Shown here one piece after another: positions 9,310 through 17,901 of a stretch of 64,000 bases of DNA. Source of the stretch: Symploca sp. SIO3C6. Its GTDB lineage: Bacteria > Cyanobacteriota > Cyanobacteriia > Cyanobacteriales > Coleofasciculaceae. How positions within the stretch are numbered: position 1 is the first letter of the stretch; every line of letters begins with the position of its first letter. The stretch covers positions 124,001 to 188,000 of the forward strand of contig JAAHHJ010000002.1 of the NCBI GenBank assembly GCA_010692425.1, written 5' to 3'. The notes below the pieces were generated by a model. It searched no databases and was not told the DNA's origin. It was given only the letters and a program-made list of their open reading frames with translations. The position numbers and the translations under genes are program-made.

Positions 9310-11970
9310 TTAGTTGCTCATTGCCAACAACGATTGCCAATCTTTAATTGCTTGCTCTGACCAAAGCCAGTTTTTACCTAGGGCTTCAGGTTGGAAATTA
9401 AGGGGATCATCTGTCATAACTTTTTGGCGCAATTGTAGTGATTTATTTAATAACTTTGTCCGCTTCTGATCTGTTTGCTCCTCTGCAGAGCGCCACATTC
9501 CCAGCGCTAAACCTGCATAGGTAGTTAGGACTTCCCTTTTGGCTTCCTCTCCTTTAGCATTTGCCTCAACTTGTGCCTGATCAATCAGACTCAACGCCTT
9601 CAACCAGGAATTGTTAGCTCTCTCAATCTTGCCTTCAGCGTAGTAGGCAAAACCTAGGGCGTTTTGATAATGCCAAGAATCTGGTTGCGCTTTGAGAGCA
9701 CTTTCCCAGTAGCGTCTGGCATCATCTAGCTGGAATTCCTTGCTGCCAGTGAGGATAGATTGCCATGCTAGACGTCCTCTGAGAAAACTTACAATGGGAT
9801 TATCGAGTTGCGATTTAGGAACAGCAGCCAGGGCAGCAGTTGCTGAGGGTAATGCTGAGCGCTCTAACAAGGCTTCTGTTGCCTTTCCCCCAGGAACAAT
9901 ATTACCCTGGCTAAACTGTTCAATCGCATAGGCTGTAACCGTTTTAGTGTCGGCTGTTTGAAGATCAGGACTTGGTTGTAGTGCTGGAATATCTACTACT
10001 GAAGAATCTGCCTGAGTTAATAACTGCCCTGGTGAAGGCTGACGGCTCTGGAATAACCAAAATCCCAACAGGAAGAATGCTACAATGCCAGTCGCTCCTA
10101 ATCCGATCCACAGTTGGGGAGCGCTGCGCAATTTTTGCCACCAGAGTTTGGAAGTTTTTGATTGCCTTAATCTAGGAGTTTGGAGGGACTCTGAAGGGCT
10201 TTGAGGTTTTATTGGGGAAGCTGTATCATTTGTGGTGACAGGTGCTGTTACTGCTGATTCTTGGTCTAGAGAAGTTGGTGGGCTGCTAGGAGTAGCTGCC
10301 AATTGCCCAGAGTTAAAATCCGATTTCCTTAGAGGCTTGTGTTCAAAAGAGGAGGATGCTACCGGCTCATTCTCCTCTGGCTCATTCTGAACCGATTCAG
10401 AATTGAGATCGTTAAGTAAACTCCTAATAAAGTCTGCTTCGGTTGCTTCTAGTTCTGAGCTTTCGTCATCATACTCACCTAAGTCTGACATTGAAGAGTC
10501 ATCTTCAATATCGGGAAAATCCGTAGGATTGAAAGCTGGTGGCGTGAATAATGCCTCTTCTTCGTTGATGGGTAGAGAAGTTTCCAGTGGCTCTGGTAGC
10601 CTCAAAATTTCTCCCCGATTATAGGCTGCCTCATCAATATCAGTAAGGAAACCGTGAAATTCTGAATGCAGATATAGAATCGGCAAAGCCCAATACAACT
10701 GGTTAGATCCGTAAGCAGAAACTAGTCCCTGCCGCGCCCGAGAAAGACTCAGATCAATGGGATAACCTTGATTGAGGTTGCGGTAAAGTAATCTTGTTAG
10801 TGTCAGCGCTACCTCATCGGGAATCCGCTCTGCCATTGCCAAAACAGCCGGAATTCCCCGCTTCACCATAGCTCCGGCTAAGTTTCCCTCTCTAGGGCTT
10901 GACTGGTCATCTGAGGCTGCTGTGTAGGCACCACGGCAGGAGTTAAATACTGCTAACTGGATGCCATTATTTACTAGTAATCCTGCTAAATCTTCGCCAT
11001 TTAAGGTTTCAGTTAAACCAGTTTTGTTACTTACTAGATGAACATCACCACCAGATTCCCCTAGGTTAGAATGACCTGCATAGTGGAAAACTTGATAATG
11101 ACCTTGTTCTAGAGCTTGGGTAAGTTGTTCACGTCCTGGCTGTTCTAAAATCGTTAGTTCAATTGCTGGTGGTCCATTGGGAGAACGACGGCGGAGCTCT
11201 TCTTGCAGGTGAATTGCTTCTTCTGCTAATTCTAAACTTTCTTGATCACTAGGTCCAGCAATTACCATTAAAATCTTCAAGTTGTGGTTACTTGCAGAAG
11301 AAAGTGTTCTTACTGGGCTCATTAACCGCGTACCCATCTGGTAACGGGAGAAAGCAACATCAGTGCCTGTTGCCAGGGGACGATCATCTGCGTGCAGCAC
11401 TTCCCAAGGTAGGCGGGGCAAGCGCGTTCCTTTTAATCCTAAACGCAGTCGCAACACTTCTCCCTTGTTTTGGGCAACTGCCTGTGCCATCATCCAACTA
11501 TCTCGCAAGCTGCCTTGAAATAGAGCGTCGTAGAGTTGTTCACCCAGCGCTACTAAGTTAAGAGCACAAGGACTTACTGAAGTATCTTCCACCGGAGAAA
11601 AAAAGCTGTCTCGTAGGAAGGAAGCATTACCTTCTAAGACATCCATCAGCGGGTCATTCATCAACTGCCGCGCTTGAGAGAGCCAATCTTCCACAGGCCA
11701 GCGCACTCGCTCTTCTGCCAGTGGCACTCCTGGTGCTACTCGTTCAATACGCACCAGATATTCGTCTTCCCCTAGGGGAGTAGCGGAGATATGGAATTCC
11801 TGTGCCACTGTTGCCATATGGTCAATTTTGCTCAATGTCAAGGGCATTAGCTGCTTCCGAAAAAGTCTGGAGTTTTTAGTATTCTGGCTTACAAACAATA
11901 TTGATTGATTTGAGTGGATGAAAGTTTCCTCTAACGGTAGTTTGGTGGTAAGTGATGACCACAAGCCCAA
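9310..11970 (-). CDS. CHAT-domain protein with a transmembrane anchor and C-terminal TPR-like region
   Basis: Protein of 886 residues. The N-terminal half holds a CHAT (caspase-like, clan CD) domain with the catalytic pair visible as VFHYAGHSNLGESGGDVHL (His) and LAVFNSCRGAYTAA (Cys). An acidic, low-complexity linker (~460-630) follows, then one membrane segment (LWIGLGATGIVAFFLLGFWL) and a C-terminal helical region with a TPR-like unit (SWHYQNALGFAYYAEGKIER). The protease is probably cytoplasmic and the TPR part across the membrane. The substrate is unknown. The first ~35 residues may be upstream of the true start; the Met at residue 42 or 51 is an alternative. Confidence 0.85.
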   Translation of the reverse strand: MGLWSSLTTKLPLEETFIHSNQSILFVSQNTKNSRLFRKQLMPLTLSKIDHMATVAQEFHISATPLGEDEYLVRIERVAPGVPLAEERVRWPVEDWLSQARQLMNDPLMDVLEGNASFLRDSFFSPVEDTSVSPCALNLVALGEQLYDALFQGSLRDSWMMAQAVAQNKGEVLRLRLGLKGTRLPRLPWEVLHADDRPLATGTDVAFSRYQMGTRLMSPVRTLSSASNHNLKILMVIAGPSDQESLELAEEAIHLQEELRRRSPNGPPAIELTILEQPGREQLTQALEQGHYQVFHYAGHSNLGESGGDVHLVSNKTGLTETLNGEDLAGLLVNNGIQLAVFNSCRGAYTAASDDQSSPREGNLAGAMVKRGIPAVLAMAERIPDEVALTLTRLLYRNLNQGYPIDLSLSRARQGLVSAYGSNQLYWALPILYLHSEFHGFLTDIDEAAYNRGEILRLPEPLETSLPINEEEALFTPPAFNPTDFPDIEDDSSMSDLGEYDDESSELEATEADFIRSLLNDLNSESVQNEPEENEPVASSSFEHKPLRKSDFNSGQLAATPSSPPTSLDQESAVTAPVTTNDTASPIKPQSPSESLQTPRLRQSKTSKLWWQKLRSAPQLWIGLGATGIVAFFLLGFWLFQSRQPSPGQLLTQADSSVVDIPALQPSPDLQTADTKTVTAYAIEQFSQGNIVPGGKATEALLERSALPSATAALAAVPKSQLDNPIVSFLRGRLAWQSILTGSKEFQLDDARRYWESALKAQPDSWHYQNALGFAYYAEGKIERANNSWLKALSLIDQAQVEANAKGEEAKREVLTTYAGLALGMWRSAEEQTDQKRTKLLNKSLQLRQKVMTDDPLNFQPEALGKNWLWSEQAIKDWQSLLAMSN

Positions 11971-12061
11971 GTTTTAGATTGTGGTGAGATTTTTTTCAAC
12001 TTTTTCCGGATGGCTCTGAACAAGCTTGTATTAGTGAAATGGTAGATGCACCCTGATTAAC

Positions 12062-12097
12062 GATCCCAGGCTCACCGGTTTGAGCCGGGGATTTTTT
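12062..12097 (+). terminator. strong intrinsic terminator with no upstream gene on its strand
   Basis: On the plus strand ATCCC-A-GGCTCA, a short loop, TGAGCC-G-GGGAT and then TTTTT form an 11-bp, GC-rich interrupted stem followed by a U-run. The nearest genes on both sides lie on the minus strand, so no coding sequence uses it. It may end a small RNA that starts between about 11970 and 12050, antisense to or within the leader of the CHAT gene. Confidence 0.65.
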
Positions 12098-12475
12098 CGT
12101 GATCCCAACGGCTATAGCTGAGATAAGCTGCCACATAATTTTATTGGCATTACTTTGTGAGTGACAAATAAATATTGCTATTTTTAGTGATTATTGGGAA
12201 GTTTTGCCCTTAGTTAATAACTCTATGTTATTTATCTTACCAATTAGCAAGCGCTTGTGTGGTTATCTTCTTGACAAGAGAAATTGTTTATTCGCAAGTG
12301 CTTGCCCTTGAGTTCAATGATAAGGTGTTAGGTCTTAGGTTTTCTAAAACCGTGAACCCAAAACCTAACACCCAAAACCTTGTTCAACTCCTCATGCCAA
12401 GATTTATTGCCCTCAATAGGAGGCAGCCAGTACGACTTGGGATTAGCTCCTAGCACTGCCAAACCTCCTTGCCAC

Positions 12476-12697
12476 TTAGAGTATCTCAAATGATTGTACT
12501 TCCAGCACAGGACCAATCATGGCAAGGGTCATAATATCTTCCCTGATCTCTCCTTCAATTTGCACTTGCAGTTGCGAGGACTGTAAAACTGGTGGTAAAT
12601 CCTTAAGTTCATAGGTTACTCCGTCTTCGGTTACTAATGCCCAGACACCAGATCCAATGTCTTGATATTCAATAACTCCAGTAGCGCTAAAACTCAT
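12476..12697 (-). CDS. small conserved hypothetical protein, 73 aa
   Basis: A 73-residue protein, MSFSATGVIEYQDIGSGVWA..., that looks like a small beta-rich (OB-like) domain: alternating hydrophobics, VTEDGVTYELKDLP, and VQIEGEIREDIMTLAMIGPV. Comparable short proteins are widespread in cyanobacteria with no assigned function, as far as I can judge. The ATG is preceded by AAGGGTAAGAG, an acceptable ribosome-binding site. It stands alone between the subtilase and the CHAT gene. Confidence 0.6.
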   Translation of the reverse strand: MSFSATGVIEYQDIGSGVWALVTEDGVTYELKDLPPVLQSSQLQVQIEGEIREDIMTLAMIGPVLEVQSFEIL

Positions 12698-12801
12698 AAA
12701 CTCTTACCCTTCTAATTTGGTATACTCATTTCCGCAAGGGAACCGAGGAAGAGGTATTGACAATTTTTTCAGAACACGATTATATGCAATTTAAATGCAC
12801 C

Positions 12802-14646
12802 TTAACTGATCAATCTTCCTTCTCCTTTACTCGCTAAGTAGGCAAGTCCAAAGCAGAGTAAGGCATTGGTAAGCAAGAAACCACGAGCTACAATTCCACT
12901 GCCCAGCCACAACAGACTTGGTGAAACTACGGCGTTGATAGCCAAACAACTAGCAACTCCTAGAGCAGAACCTATTGCCAGCCACTTCCATTGGGAATGT
13001 CCTAAGAGTAACACTATTAATCCCAAAGGAATCAATACGCTGGCGAAAATGGGGTTTAAGGCGCTGCTAGCTTGGATAGTACTACCTAATTCTGGAATTG
13101 AACTACCCATAACTCTGAAAGGCCACTGGGGCAGATCAAAGATGTAAAAACCTTGCAGGAAAAATAAGCCACTGCTACCAGCAACTAGACCAAAAGAGAG
13201 GGGCCAACTCCAGCCAAAGGGGAAGTAATTACGCAATAACCAGGCTAGGATGTAAGAACCTAAAACCATTGCCACTTTTGGCAACAGAGCAATGGTACCG
13301 CCATCAATCCAGAAGCGGGGATTAAGATAACCGTTATCTCTTAGCCAACGAAAGAAATCACGGAAGGTAATTTGTCCCCTGATGGCAAGTTTCACTGCTG
13401 CTGCTGCATCTAGATGTCCAGCACCAAAGTGGTTGAGGGGGTCTTTTTCAATACGGCGGGTAGATTGCTTAAGGACATTCAAAACTTCGGCGGGTTCATT
13501 GATGCCGCTAGCTTTGACTAAGGCTGCGACAGCAGCAACGTGGGGAGCAGCCATGCTAGTACCTTGGTAAGCAGCAAAGGTTGGCTGACCGGTTTTGGGG
13601 TTGATGGTTTCTTGTAAAATCTTACCAGCTTCGCTACCACCAGGGGCGGAGATATCGACGCCAGCACCAAAGTTGGAGTATGGAGCTTTAATACCGGAGG
13701 AATCGATGGCAGAGACGCTGATAACTTTGGGATAACGTGCGGGGTAAGAGGAAGCGTTTTGGTTAGAGTTACCAGCTGCTGCCACAATTACAACATCTTT
13801 GTTATAGGCATAGTCAATAGCTTCTGCCATCAGCTTGCTCTCGCCAGCACCGCCCAGACTCATATTGATCACGTCGGCACCATTGTCAGCAGCGAAGCGA
13901 ATCGCTTCGGCAATATCGGCAATCGTACCGCCACCATTGGCACTTAATACCTTGATAGGCATGATCTTGGCTTCGTAGGCTACACCGGCAACACCGTAAC
14001 CGTTGTTGGTGGTTTGGGCAATAGTGCCAGCAACGTGGGTACCATGCCCAAAATCATCTGTTGCCTCAACTGTGTCGTTAACAAAGTCGTAGCCTTTGAC
14101 AAAAGTAGTATCTTTCAAGTCTGGGACTCTGGTAACGCCAGAGTCAATTACTGCCACCGTGATGCCACTACCCTTGGTTTCTTCCCATGCAGACTCGATA
14201 TTAATGCTGCGTAGGTTCCATTGCTGGCTATAGTAAGGGTCGTTGGGACTAGTGAAGCTGGGATTAGTGGGATAATCAGTATTTTGCTCAGATGAAGTTG
14301 CTGAACAGTTGTAGTCTACAGGTTCCGGCAGACTATAGAGATAATTAGGCTCAATATATTCCGTTTGCTTAGAAAGTCCAGATTTCTTGAGAGCTTTGAG
14401 TAATTTTTTGTCGCCTTCGACGATATAGATATTGTCAGCAAGAGAAAATAGGCTATTGAGATGGGGAGCGACGTTGTATTCTTGAGCAATTTCTTCTAAT
14501 TGCTCAGTAAGTTGGGCGGTTGGGATATCCTCACGGAAATCCAGGATGATTGAATCAAATTTGCCTTGATGTGCTAGACCTTTGAAGTTAAATAGGGCAA
14601 AACCCAGGCCGAGCACAAACAAAGACAATAGTAAAAGCTTTTTCAT
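12802..14646 (-). CDS. subtilisin-like serine protease (S8) with C-terminal membrane domain
   Basis: Protein of 614 residues. It starts with a hydrophobic signal/anchor (MKKLLLLSLFVLGLGFALF) and an inhibitor-I9-like propeptide (~30-105). The S8 catalytic domain (~140-410) follows, with D168 (VAVIDSG), H201 (HGTHVAGT), the oxyanion-hole Asn in AAAGNSN and S364 (GTSMAAPH). The final ~190 residues form about five hydrophobic helices, for example VLIPLGLIVLLL and LLTNALLCFGLAYLAS. A periplasmic or luminal protease tethered by a polytopic domain is an unusual but known cyanobacterial design. It is a single-gene unit. Confidence 0.92.
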   Translation of the reverse strand: MKKLLLLSLFVLGLGFALFNFKGLAHQGKFDSIILDFREDIPTAQLTEQLEEIAQEYNVAPHLNSLFSLADNIYIVEGDKKLLKALKKSGLSKQTEYIEPNYLYSLPEPVDYNCSATSSEQNTDYPTNPSFTSPNDPYYSQQWNLRSINIESAWEETKGSGITVAVIDSGVTRVPDLKDTTFVKGYDFVNDTVEATDDFGHGTHVAGTIAQTTNNGYGVAGVAYEAKIMPIKVLSANGGGTIADIAEAIRFAADNGADVINMSLGGAGESKLMAEAIDYAYNKDVVIVAAAGNSNQNASSYPARYPKVISVSAIDSSGIKAPYSNFGAGVDISAPGGSEAGKILQETINPKTGQPTFAAYQGTSMAAPHVAAVAALVKASGINEPAEVLNVLKQSTRRIEKDPLNHFGAGHLDAAAAVKLAIRGQITFRDFFRWLRDNGYLNPRFWIDGGTIALLPKVAMVLGSYILAWLLRNYFPFGWSWPLSFGLVAGSSGLFFLQGFYIFDLPQWPFRVMGSSIPELGSTIQASSALNPIFASVLIPLGLIVLLLGHSQWKWLAIGSALGVASCLAINAVVSPSLLWLGSGIVARGFLLTNALLCFGLAYLASKGEGRLIS

Positions 14647-14706
14647 AGCAACCTTATCTGCTGTCGCGCCAGTTTAATTTCTAAGATAGCTCATTAGTTA
14701 AGGACG

Positions 14707-15465
14707 CTAGCAATAGCCATGAAGTTTTTGGTTTACTGAATTTAGCAGTAGTGACTCAGACGAGTTAAGGAAGAAATGATCTCCTGTAAACATCTCCAGT
14801 GAGAATTCGACCTTGGTTTGCTCTCGCCATGCTTTCAAATCATCAGCACTAGCTTTCCAATCTTGCAAACCCCCAAAGGCAGTAATAGGACAATCTAGCG
14901 GTGCTTCAGGAGTATAGACGTAAGTTTCAAGAACTGAAAAATCTGCCCGCAGTGTTGGGAGAAACAGTTTCATTAATTCTGGACTACTTAGTACTTCTTC
15001 AGGCGTGCCGTTGTAGCGGCGTAGTTCTTGCAGGAATTTTGATTTTGGTAAAGCATGAATAGGCGGATGAGGATCAGGCATTTGAGGAGCGTGGAGAGCA
15101 CAGACAAATAGATGTACTGGACTCAAGTTACTTTTTCTGCGCAGTAGTCGAGTAAGTTCAAAACTAATCAGTGCGCCCATACTGTAACCAAAGAAGGCAA
15201 AAGGTTTATTAAGTAGAGGAAGTAGAGCTTTCTCTAGGGCCTTAATCAGAGGTTGAATATGAGTAAATGGAGGCTTCATTAACCGCATTCCACGCCCAGG
15301 AAGTTCGATCGGACAAACCTCAATATCAGGTAATATTTTTTCTGGCCAGGTGTGAAACATCAAAGCTCTACCGCCAGCATAATGGAAACAGAATAGTCGC
15401 AGTTTTGCTGTGGGATTAGGTTGAGGACAAGTAACCCAAGAGTTGAATATCTGAGTATTTTTCAT
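14707..15465 (-). CDS. type II thioesterase (GrsT-like)
   Basis: Alpha/beta-hydrolase of 252 residues of the external editing thioesterase class that removes misloaded acyl groups from NRPS/PKS carrier proteins. It has FCFHYAGGRALMFHTW at the N-terminus, ELPGRGMRLMKPPF, the nucleophile elbow GYSMGALISFELTR, the acid-containing FGGLQDWKA and the catalytic His in GDHFFL. No NRPS or PKS gene is in the window, so its partner is elsewhere or it has another acyl-thioester substrate. Upstream spacer 15466-15978 carries an AT-rich palindrome and MITE copy B. Confidence 0.88.
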   Translation of the reverse strand: MKNTQIFNSWVTCPQPNPTAKLRLFCFHYAGGRALMFHTWPEKILPDIEVCPIELPGRGMRLMKPPFTHIQPLIKALEKALLPLLNKPFAFFGYSMGALISFELTRLLRRKSNLSPVHLFVCALHAPQMPDPHPPIHALPKSKFLQELRRYNGTPEEVLSSPELMKLFLPTLRADFSVLETYVYTPEAPLDCPITAFGGLQDWKASADDLKAWREQTKVEFSLEMFTGDHFFLNSSESLLLNSVNQKLHGYC

Positions 15466-15686
15466 AGGAAATAAAATTAGTTCTTGACTACTATCAAAAG
15501 CGTCACAAAGAGTTCAATTTTAGGTAATAAGGTAATAATAAATAATAAAATTATTTATTATATCACATGTGTTCTGACAACTTTATTTCCAGTCTAGGTA
15601 CTAATGTACCAATATTTCTGTTCAATTTCTTAAAATCTTGACACTGCTTGCTGATGATTGCTGTTGACTAAACCTTCCGTATACTA

Positions 15687-15800
15687 AGTACCTGCAACCT
15701 TGATAAAGGTTGTTGGTTGAGGCAGGGTGTAGGGTGTGGCGTAACTTTGGGTTATCTCATAATTCTTTACACAGCAACGTTTATTTATGTCCGACTACTT
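15687..15800 (-). mobile_element. MITE family 1, copy B
   Basis: Minus-oriented, most diverged copy (114 bp), flanked by TA at 15685-15686 and 15801-15802. It reads AGTACCTGCAACCTTGATAA at one end and TTATTTATGTCCGACTACT at the other, with the internal GGGTGTAGGGTGTGG. It lies about 180 bp upstream of ndhF3, so it could carry or separate regulatory sites of the CO2-uptake operon. Confidence 0.75.
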
Positions 15801-15978
15801 ATAAACGCATCTTTAACTGGTTGATGAAATCTTCCTATGTAACAATTCTTTGCTTTTTGAGGCAAAACACCCCATAATAATTAATACATAGAGTAAAACG
15901 AATTAGAAAAATAGTTTACATAGAATTTTATCTATACATTTATAGTTTGGAAGGTGTGTTTCAAAGCTCAAGGCGGTT

Positions 15979-17844
15979 ATGACTCAGTTTTTTGCAGAGA
16001 CATTTTGGTTGGTGCCCTGCTATCCTTTGATGGGAATACTGCTGGCGTTGCTTTGGTCTCCGGGGATGATCCAACGTACAGGACCTCGACCAGCAGGCTA
16101 CGTGAATCTGTTAACAACATTTCTTGCCCTAGGGCACGGTATCCTGGCTTTTGCAGCAGTTTGGCAGCAGCCGCCTCAATATGTAGAGATTTCCTGGCTG
16201 CACGTTGCCGGATTAGATCTGACAATTCCTTTAGAAATTTCTGTACTCACCGTTAGTGCCACCATGTTGGTGACTGGGATGAATTTCCTGGCACAGGTTT
16301 ATGCCATTGGTTATTTAGAAATGGACTGGGGATGGGCACGATTCTTTGCTTTCTTGTCGTTGTTTGAAGCTGGAATGTGTGGCTTGGTGTTGTGCAACTC
16401 CCTATTGTTCAGTTATATACTGCTGGAAATGTTAACCCTGGGAACCTATTTGCTGGTTGGATTCTGGTTAAACCAATCTCTGGTAGTAACAGGGGCACGA
16501 GATGCGTTTCTAACCAAGCGGGTGGGGGACCTGTTTCTGCTGATGGGAGTGCTGGCGCTCTATCCCCTGGCAGGCACCTGGGATTTTAGTGAGTTAGCTC
16601 AGTGGGCGAAGACAGCTCAATTGCAGCCAACGGTAGCGGCACTGTTGGGACTGGGGCTAATTGCCGGTCCGATGGGCAAGTGTGCTCAGTTCCCACTGCA
16701 TCTGTGGCTTGATGAAGCGATGGAAGGTCCAGTTCCCAGCACAATTTTACGAAATTCCGTGGTGGTGGCAACGGGAGCCTGGGTGTTAATCAAGCTAGAG
16801 CCAGTGCTGGCGTTATCTCCAACGGTGTTGGCGGCAATGATTGCTATTGGTGCCGTTACTGCCATTGGTGGCACACTAATTTCTATCGCTCAAATTGACG
16901 TCAAGCGATCGCTATCCTACACAGTGAGCGCCTATATGGGGTTAATCTTCATTGCTGTAGGAACACACCATACAGAAGCAGCACTGCTGCTAATTCTGAC
17001 TCATGCCCTGGCACAGGGACTCCTGATTATGAGTACAGGCTCGATCATACTCAACACCATTACCCAAGATTTGACTCAGCTGGGCGGATTGTGGAGCCGT
17101 CGTCCAATTTCGGGAATTTGCTATCTAGTCGGGGCGGCTGGCTTGATTGGAATGCCTCCACTAGGTGGATTTTGGGCACTGCTGAAGTTAGCAGACGAGG
17201 TTTGGGCAACTCATCGGTGGATTGTTGCTATCTTGCTGCTGGTTAATGCTCTAACGGCATTTAGTATGATACGTGAGTTTGGACTAATTTTTGCAGGACA
17301 ACCCAAACAGATGACACAGCGATCGCCAGAGAACTTTTGGCTAGTTACACTGCCGATGATGCTTCTAATGGGTTTTACACTACATTTGCCCTTGATTCTA
17401 CAAAGTTTATCCCTTCTACCCAGTTGGGCAAGCTTCAACAAGAGTATTTTCTGGCTACTACTGTGTTCTAGCCTGATTGGTTGCATTGCTGGTACAGTAA
17501 CCTACGTCGGTCAAAGGATTTCTAAACCGATTCAACTTCCCTGGCGTCAATTGCAAGACTTTTTTGCCTACGACCTTTACACTCCAAAGTTGTACCGCTC
17601 CAGTATCGTATTCAGCGTCGACTGGGCATCTCGAATTGCAGACTGGTTCGATCGCTTCATCATCGACGGTGTTGTCAATTTAGTGGGATTGGCTTCTCTT
17701 TTTGGCGGTGAAGCACTCAAATATGGCAACAGCGGACAGGGACAATTTTACCTTTTAACCATTGCATTAGGCAGTTTAGCCCTCACCATTGCTTTGAGCT
17801 GGTCATTGATTTCACAGCTGTTACTTCCTCAAGTTAATTTCTGA
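15979..17844 (+). CDS. ndhF3: NDH-1 subunit 5, inducible CO2-uptake form (NdhF3)
   Basis: Proton-channel subunit of the NDH-1MS complex for high-affinity CO2 hydration at the thylakoid. It is a 621-residue polytopic protein of the NuoL/MrpA family: conserved LEMLTLGTYLLVGFW, RVGDLFLLMG, the lysine-bearing GPMGKCAQFPLHLWLDEAME and STILRNSVVVATG segments and DVKRSLSYTVSAYMG. The first gene of ndhF3-ndhD3-cupA-cupS, which is what separates it from ndhF1 or ndhF4. The start ATG gives MTQFFAETFWLVPCYPLMG. No LysR-type ccmR/ndhR regulator gene is adjacent. Confidence 0.93.
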   Translation: MTQFFAETFWLVPCYPLMGILLALLWSPGMIQRTGPRPAGYVNLLTTFLALGHGILAFAAVWQQPPQYVEISWLHVAGLDLTIPLEISVLTVSATMLVTGMNFLAQVYAIGYLEMDWGWARFFAFLSLFEAGMCGLVLCNSLLFSYILLEMLTLGTYLLVGFWLNQSLVVTGARDAFLTKRVGDLFLLMGVLALYPLAGTWDFSELAQWAKTAQLQPTVAALLGLGLIAGPMGKCAQFPLHLWLDEAMEGPVPSTILRNSVVVATGAWVLIKLEPVLALSPTVLAAMIAIGAVTAIGGTLISIAQIDVKRSLSYTVSAYMGLIFIAVGTHHTEAALLLILTHALAQGLLIMSTGSIILNTITQDLTQLGGLWSRRPISGICYLVGAAGLIGMPPLGGFWALLKLADEVWATHRWIVAILLLVNALTAFSMIREFGLIFAGQPKQMTQRSPENFWLVTLPMMLLMGFTLHLPLILQSLSLLPSWASFNKSIFWLLLCSSLIGCIAGTVTYVGQRISKPIQLPWRQLQDFFAYDLYTPKLYRSSIVFSVDWASRIADWFDRFIIDGVVNLVGLASLFGGEALKYGNSGQGQFYLLTIALGSLALTIALSWSLISQLLLPQVNF

Positions 17845-17901
17845 AGTTAATCAACACTAAAGGATTTGCTAACAAATACTCATATCGGTTGATCTGACAA
17901 T

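Noticed and set aside
9310-11970. CHAT gene as part of a type III-E CRISPR (Craspase) system
   Set aside because: No gRAMP/Cas7-11 gene or repeats. The architecture with TM and TPR is a common cyanobacterial CHAT protein.
12030-12095. tRNA-like sequence (AATGGTAGATGCAC resembling a tRNA-Leu D-arm, followed by stems)
   Set aside because: No acceptor stem, poor anticodon arm and a T-loop without the usual TTCGAAT. The stem is better explained as a terminator.
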